A model generated the notes under the pieces. The model ran no database searches, had not been told where the DNA came from, and worked only from the letters and a program-made list of their open reading frames with translations. From NCBI GenBank assembly GCA_009704515.1, contig WLDZ01000034.1:1-8845 (forward strand): DNA of 8,845 bases, written 5' to 3'. Positions 6,082-8,845 of this stretch are shown here, piece by piece. The DNA comes from Actinomycetota bacterium. Lineage in GTDB: Bacteria > Actinomycetota > Actinomycetes > Nanopelagicales > Nanopelagicaceae. The first letter of the stretch is position 1, and every line of letters starts with the position of its first letter. The position numbers and the translations under genes are program-made.

Positions 6082-6933
6082 TTATGGATTGCATTCAGGA
6101 CAGTTTGCGGGATCAACAACTGTTGCGATTACATTACCCAAACTCGTCTGCGTACATTTCACGCAGCCAAGAATCTCACGATGAATTGCATTCGGCACCG
6201 ATAATAAACAAGCTGAACAGTTCAATCCACGAACATGATCTTTAAGGCCCCAACCAGGCATAGAGCAGTTGGGGCAGAGGGATTTAACTCGTATTGCGAG
6301 TAACCGAGCTACTTCAGAGATATTTTTTTGTCGTGATGGAGAGTGATTGGCCCTTAGATCAGATTGAATGCGTGCCTGATTATCAGTAGATGCTTCTGTA
6401 GCAAGAGTGATTGCTTCCTTTAGTTGCGAAAGCGTTTCAACGCCTTTAAAAATCAGTCCATCTTGAGATTCATTTGGTTGGACTATCAGGTGATGATTTG
6501 GAAAGTCAGCTGAATGTAGGAATTCAGTGAGGTCTTCATTCGGAGATATAGTTTTACTCACTGCTGTAATATCGAAAGAACGGTGAACTTCACTGATGAT
6601 AATGTCATTTTCATTATCAACTAGAACCATAATCTCGATATCAGATTGCACAAAAGGAATCAGATAATCGGGTGCAATACTGCCTTCAGATGCCAGACCA
6701 ATTGAAAAATCATTGTTCTCTAAACCAAAGCGCGCTTTCTTTATTGCTGTTTCAAGTGGCGTACCAACTCTTTCAACTTCACCTGCGAATGTTCCGAAGC
6801 GATCTGTGTCGAGCGCGAGCTCTCTGATAACCAGTCCGCAGCTTTCTTGAAAATATGGAGCGACGAGAGCAAGCTTCTTATGTTTGCTAGTGAGTAGAGC
6901 TTCTTTTTCCGAATAGGGGTGTCGGTCAGCCAT
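6082..6933 (-). CDS. DUF6671-type protein with C-terminal double zinc ribbon, function unknown
   Basis: A 283-residue soluble protein that I match from memory to the DUF6671 family, which has no assigned function. The N-terminal part (about 20-215) carries the motifs DTDRFGTF (43-49 region), ASEGSIAP (82-88), LIPFVQSDIEIMVLVD and DLRANHSPSRQK (192-203), whose conserved polar residues look like an active or ligand site. The C-terminal 65 residues hold four CxxC knuckles (C220/C223, C239/C242, C257/C260, C278/C281) ending in CPECNP, enough to bind two zinc ions as paired ribbons. The ATG at 6933 is chosen because ATAGG lies six bases upstream; the in-frame TTG at 6939 is too close to that site. 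It begins 7 bp after the stop of the winged-helix regulator gene (TAG-7-ATG), so translation is likely coupled, and the MFS gene follows. A role in nucleic-acid or metabolite handling under the regulator is only inference. Confidence 0.85.
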   Translation of the reverse strand: MADRHPYSEKEALLTSKHKKLALVAPYFQESCGLVIRELALDTDRFGTFAGEVERVGTPLETAIKKARFGLENNDFSIGLASEGSIAPDYLIPFVQSDIEIMVLVDNENDIIISEVHRSFDITAVSKTISPNEDLTEFLHSADFPNHHLIVQPNESQDGLIFKGVETLSQLKEAITLATEASTDNQARIQSDLRANHSPSRQKNISEVARLLAIRVKSLCPNCSMPGWGLKDHVRGLNCSACLLSVPNAIHREILGCVKCTQTSLGNVIATVVDPANCPECNP

Positions 6934-6940
6934 TAGCAAC

Positions 6941-7231
6941 CTATGAGAAAATCCTTAAGAGCGAACTAATTGGTTTGCTAGCCTCTGACGGGTGCCGGAA
7001 TTTTAACTTTGGATTGACTGTGTAATGGTTGCGTCTACCTATGCGAGTGATTTCAACGTAACCAGCGTCTTCCAGATCAGCAAGAATCGCTTGCGCGCTT
7101 CTCTCGGTTATTCCAACCGCCTCAGCGATATCCCGTACGCGTGAATCAGGGTTTCTATTGAGATGGACTAAGAGGTGCCCGTGATTAGAGAGAAATGTCC
7201 ATTCCCGAATTGGTACTAGCGCCTTTGCCAT
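6941..7231 (-). CDS. Small winged-helix (MarR/ArsR-like) transcriptional regulator
   Basis: A 96-residue DNA-binding protein that is nearly all one winged-helix domain. After WTFLSNHGHLLVHL (residues 11-24) comes the helix-turn-helix RDIAEAVGITERSAQAILADL (33-53), with ITERSAQ as recognition helix, then DAGYVEITRIGRRNHYTVN as the wing (55-73), and a short tail. It matches the common small actinobacterial MarR/ArsR-like regulators that start with the W..L.NHGH motif. There is no cysteine, so thiol sensing or cysteine metal binding is unlikely. There is also no added effector domain, so the signal is not apparent. The ATG at 7231 is preferred over GTG at 7246: minus-strand TATTAT lies exactly six bases upstream and would give a leaderless mRNA, placing the GTG upstream of the transcript. 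It is the first gene of the operon with the DUF6671-type and MFS genes and is divergent from the permease. It is therefore the natural candidate to bind the inverted repeat at 7258-7275. Confidence 0.88.
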   Translation of the reverse strand: MAKALVPIREWTFLSNHGHLLVHLNRNPDSRVRDIAEAVGITERSAQAILADLEDAGYVEITRIGRRNHYTVNPKLKFRHPSEASKPISSLLRIFS

Positions 7232-7237
7232 AGCCTG

Positions 7238-7243
7238 ATAATA
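7238..7243 (-). promoter_or_regulatory. Leaderless -10 box of the regulator-DUF6671-MFS operon
   Basis: Minus-strand TATTAT (7243-7238) is followed by CAGGCT and the ATG at 7231, so transcription should begin at or next to the start codon. The -35 zone (about 7261-7267) is poor (TAATTC/TTAATT) and falls inside the inverted repeat at 7258-7275. A CCTGA half-site (plus strand, 7234-7238) sits beside the start. Confidence 0.5.
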
Positions 7244-7251
7244 CACGCATT

Positions 7252-7281
7252 TTGACTCCTGAATTAAATTTCAGGTATTAT
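7252..7281 (+). promoter_or_regulatory. Promoter of the SbtA-like permease gene
   Basis: TTGACT (7252-7257, 5 of 6 matches to TTGACA), an 18-bp spacer and TATTAT (7276-7281, 5 of 6 to TATAAT) make the clearest sigma-70-type promoter in the window. The predicted start is near 7288, giving a short leader with GGAGG at 7294-7298 and the ATG at 7303. The whole spacer is an inverted repeat. Confidence 0.7.
7258..7275. promoter_or_regulatory. Inverted-repeat operator between divergent promoters
   Basis: CCTGAA-TTAAAT-TTCAGG is a perfect 6-bp inverted repeat of 18 bp total, with AT-rich centre. It fits exactly between the -35 and -10 of the permease promoter and covers the -35 zone of the opposing regulator promoter. 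Such a dyad is the size expected for a winged-helix dimer, and the adjacent 6941-7231 gene encodes one. Binding by that protein is inferred. Confidence 0.55.
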
Positions 7282-7302
7282 TGGGCTCTAAATGGAGGCA
7301 AT

Positions 7303-8277
7303 ATGTCGAGTTCCTGGTCTGTAGCAAGCGCAAATCTCACATCAGTGGCAGTACTGGTCTTCATCCTGGGCTTTATTGGAGCCAAGCTCAAGAGCGAGTT
7401 AAAACTCCCAGAGTCTGTCTACCAAATGATTTCGATCTACCTCTTATTCGGCATTGGCCTTAAGGGTGGGCATTCGCTTAAGTCCGTAACTCCAGAGAGC
7501 TTTATTAAGCCAGCAATTGCCACAATATTTTTAGGAATTCTGATTCCGATTGTTGCTTTCTACTCACTCAAGTTTATTCGAAATATAAATGATATGGATC
7601 GCGGTGCGATTGCAGCACATTATGGGTCGACATCACTAGTTACTTTCTCTGCCGCACTTTTATATCTTGAAAGTAATGTAATTGAAGTCGAAGGTTTCAT
7701 GACCGCGATTTTGACCTTATTGGAAATTCCGGGATTGATTGTAGGAATTTATCTAGGTTCACGCCGCAAAGATGAGAAAGTTCAGTGGGCTCAAACTCTG
7801 AGAGAGGTAGTTACAGGTAAAACTGTTCTACTTCTTGCTGGTGGTCTAGGAATCGGAGCGGTAACCAGCGTCTCTGGATATCTGAAAGTCTCCCCCTTCT
7901 TCATTGATTTACAAGGTGGCTTTTTAGTTCTCTTCCTTCTGCACTTGGGTTATCAAGCGGGTAGTAATTGGAATGAAGTTAAAAAAGTTGGACCAAAAAT
8001 GATTGGTTTTGGAATCATCTTTCCAATCGTGTCAGGTGCAATTGGAGTTATTGTTGGTCTCACAGTTGATCTATCGATTGGTGGTGCAACTGTTTTGGGT
8101 GTCCTCTGTGCGAGCGGTTCATATATCGCTGCGCCAGCCGCAGTTGCGATTGGGTTACCGAAGGCGAATTCATCACTTGCTCTCATGTCGAGCATTGGGG
8201 TGACTTTCCCATTTAATCTAATATTTGGAATCCCTCTCTATCTCGAGATGGCTCGTACCTATTCCACTTATCTTTAG
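7303..8277 (+). CDS. SbtA/DUF897-family sodium-dependent bicarbonate-type permease
   Basis: A 324-residue membrane protein with about ten hydrophobic segments. It belongs to the Na+-dependent bicarbonate transporter superfamily (SbtA, DUF897). Two internally related signature regions are visible: AAHYGSTSLVTF at residues 104-115 in the first half, and CASGSYIAAPAAVAIGLPKA (269-288) followed by VTFPFNLIFGIPLY (300-313) in the second. The latter is almost the textbook SbtA signature. In cyanobacteria SbtA imports bicarbonate with sodium. In heterotrophs the substrate is often unproven and could serve carboxylation reactions. The loop between the two halves (SRRKDEKVQWAQTLRE) is short. No PII-like SbtB gene lies next to it. 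The ATG at 7303 is chosen over an in-frame TTG at 7252 because GGAGG precedes it and the TTG falls in the -35 box. It is transcribed from a strong promoter that carries an operator, opposite the winged-helix operon. Confidence 0.92.
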   Translation: MSSSWSVASANLTSVAVLVFILGFIGAKLKSELKLPESVYQMISIYLLFGIGLKGGHSLKSVTPESFIKPAIATIFLGILIPIVAFYSLKFIRNINDMDRGAIAAHYGSTSLVTFSAALLYLESNVIEVEGFMTAILTLLEIPGLIVGIYLGSRRKDEKVQWAQTLREVVTGKTVLLLAGGLGIGAVTSVSGYLKVSPFFIDLQGGFLVLFLLHLGYQAGSNWNEVKKVGPKMIGFGIIFPIVSGAIGVIVGLTVDLSIGGATVLGVLCASGSYIAAPAAVAIGLPKANSSLALMSSIGVTFPFNLIFGIPLYLEMARTYSTYL

Positions 8278-8284
8278 CATCCCT

Positions 8285-8290
8285 TAACCT
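8285..8290 (+). promoter_or_regulatory. Possible leaderless -10 box of the xylulokinase gene
   Basis: TAACCT fits TANNNT and stands exactly six bases (TGCGCC) before the ATG at 8297. No Shine-Dalgarno is present in the 19-bp gap after the permease stop. A weak -35-like TTCCAC lies at 8262-8267 with a 17-bp spacer. Read-through from the permease promoter is the alternative. Confidence 0.4.
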
Positions 8291-8296
8291 TGCGCC

Positions 8297-8845
8297 ATGT
8301 CAGAGAAATTAGTTGCCGGCGTAGATTCTTCAACGCAATCAGTCAAGGTTGTAATTCGCCAAGCTGAGAGCGGAAAATTACTGCGAGAAGGTCGTGCGGC
8401 ACATCCTGATGGTACTGAGATTAATCCAGCACACTGGAAAGAAGCGTTAGATAAGGCGATTATTGATGCCGGCGGGTTAGAAGATGTAGCCGCAATTTCT
8501 ATTGGCGGACAGCAACATGGAATGGTCGCACTTGATGCTAACGGAGATGTTGTGCGTCCAGCACTCTTATGGAATGACACGCGTTCTGCGCAAGCAGCCA
8601 CCGATCTCAACTCTGATTGCGGCGGAGCAAGTGCAATATCCAAGGCGACCGGATCACTTTTAGTTGCAGCATTTACCGCTTCAAAAGTGGGATGGATGGC
8701 AGACCACGAACCAGAAAATGCAGCTCGCACTGAAGCGATTGCGTTGCCACATGATTGGCTATCGTGGCAATTGCAAGGTGGAAAAGATTTCTCAAAGTTA
8801 TTTACCGACCGAAGCGATGCATCAGGAACCGGGTATTTTGATTCT
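8297..8845 (+). CDS. xylB: Xylulokinase, FGGY family (3' end cut by window edge)
   Basis: The first 183 residues of an FGGY carbohydrate kinase; the frame is still open at the last base, so more than half of the usual 450-500 residues lie outside. Xylulokinase phosphorylates D-xylulose with ATP to xylulose 5-phosphate for the pentose phosphate pathway. The N-terminal phosphate-binding motif [11 protein letters not shown] is at residues 8-18, [11 protein letters not shown] at 70-80 (the GQ-x-HG signature typical of xylulokinases), LLWNDTR at 90-96 for sugar contact, PHDWLSWQL at 151-159, and [13 protein letters not shown] at 170-182. The catalytic aspartate of the family lies further on and cannot be checked. 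It starts 19 bp after the permease gene on the same strand, with no ribosome site. A xylose or xylulose gene cluster may continue beyond the window. Other FGGY specificities are less likely but not excluded. Confidence 0.93.
   Translation, partial: MSEKLVAGVDSSTQSVKVVIRQAESGKLLREGRAAHPDGTEINPAHWKEALDKAIIDAGGLEDVAAISIGGQQHGMVALDANGDVVRPALLWNDTRSAQAATDLNSDCGGASAISKATGSLLVAAFTASKVGWMADHEPENAARTEAIALPHDWLSWQLQGGKDFSKLFTDRSDASGTGYFDS

Noticed and set aside
5894..6245. Plus-strand open frames opposite the start of the MFS gene and the end of the DUF6671-type gene
   Set aside because: They run antisense to well-supported coding sequence, and their Cys-rich look comes from the opposite strand of real codons.
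7252..7302. TTG start at 7252 for the permease
   Set aside because: These bases are the -35 box, spacer and -10 of the promoter; GGAGG marks the ATG at 7303.
8284..8730. Minus-strand open frame of 148 codons opposite the xylulokinase gene
   Set aside because: The plus strand encodes clear FGGY motifs throughout; the antisense frame is low-complexity Ala/Ser/Pro text with no recognisable domain.
1..8845. CRISPR array, defence island or toxin-antitoxin module
   Set aside because: No regularly spaced repeats and no proteins of those kinds; the small winged-helix gene is not next to a toxin-like partner that I recognise.

Overview
The window looks like ordinary chromosome from a streamlined actinobacterium, most like the freshwater acI group (Nanopelagicales/Planktophila-type). 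This is inferred from moderate GC by eye, very tight gene packing, family resemblance of the saccharopine-dehydrogenase-like, winged-helix and DUF6671-type proteins to actinobacterial relatives as I remember them, and several start codons with no Shine-Dalgarno but a -10-like hexamer six bases upstream (leaderless style). No search could be run, so the taxonomy is a guess. I see no insertion sequence, integrase, phage gene, CRISPR array or toxin-antitoxin pair.

Layout, left to right. Positions 1-507 hold the 3' end of a class I DNA photolyase gene (+). It runs tail-to-tail into, and overlaps by 35 bp, a membrane-bound GGDEF diguanylate cyclase gene on the minus strand (473-1855). Upstream of that on the minus strand are a small secreted helical protein (1900-2523), a short-chain dehydrogenase (2605-3363) and a saccharopine-dehydrogenase-like oxidoreductase (3366-4589). 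The last two are separated by 2 bp and form a probable translationally coupled pair with a recognisable promoter at 4608-4637. A tRNA-Arg(CCU) gene lies at 4716-4788 (+). Next is a minus-strand operon transcribed 7231 to 4826: a 96-aa winged-helix regulator, a DUF6671-type protein with a C-terminal double zinc ribbon, and a YbjJ-like MFS transporter. Divergently on the plus strand are an SbtA/DUF897-family bicarbonate-type permease (7303-8277) and the 5' part of a xylulokinase gene (8297 to the window end).

The most interesting spot is the divergent control region at 7231-7303. A strong plus-strand promoter (TTGACT, 18 bp, TATTAT) has its whole spacer filled by the inverted repeat CCTGAA-N6-TTCAGG. 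The same repeat covers the likely -35 zone of the opposing, apparently leaderless, regulator promoter. The simplest reading is that the winged-helix protein represses or switches both the permease and its own operon through this operator. That would tie the permease, the uncharacterised DUF6671 protein and the MFS transporter into one regulon. The pairing is testable and may be undescribed; the individual protein families are known.
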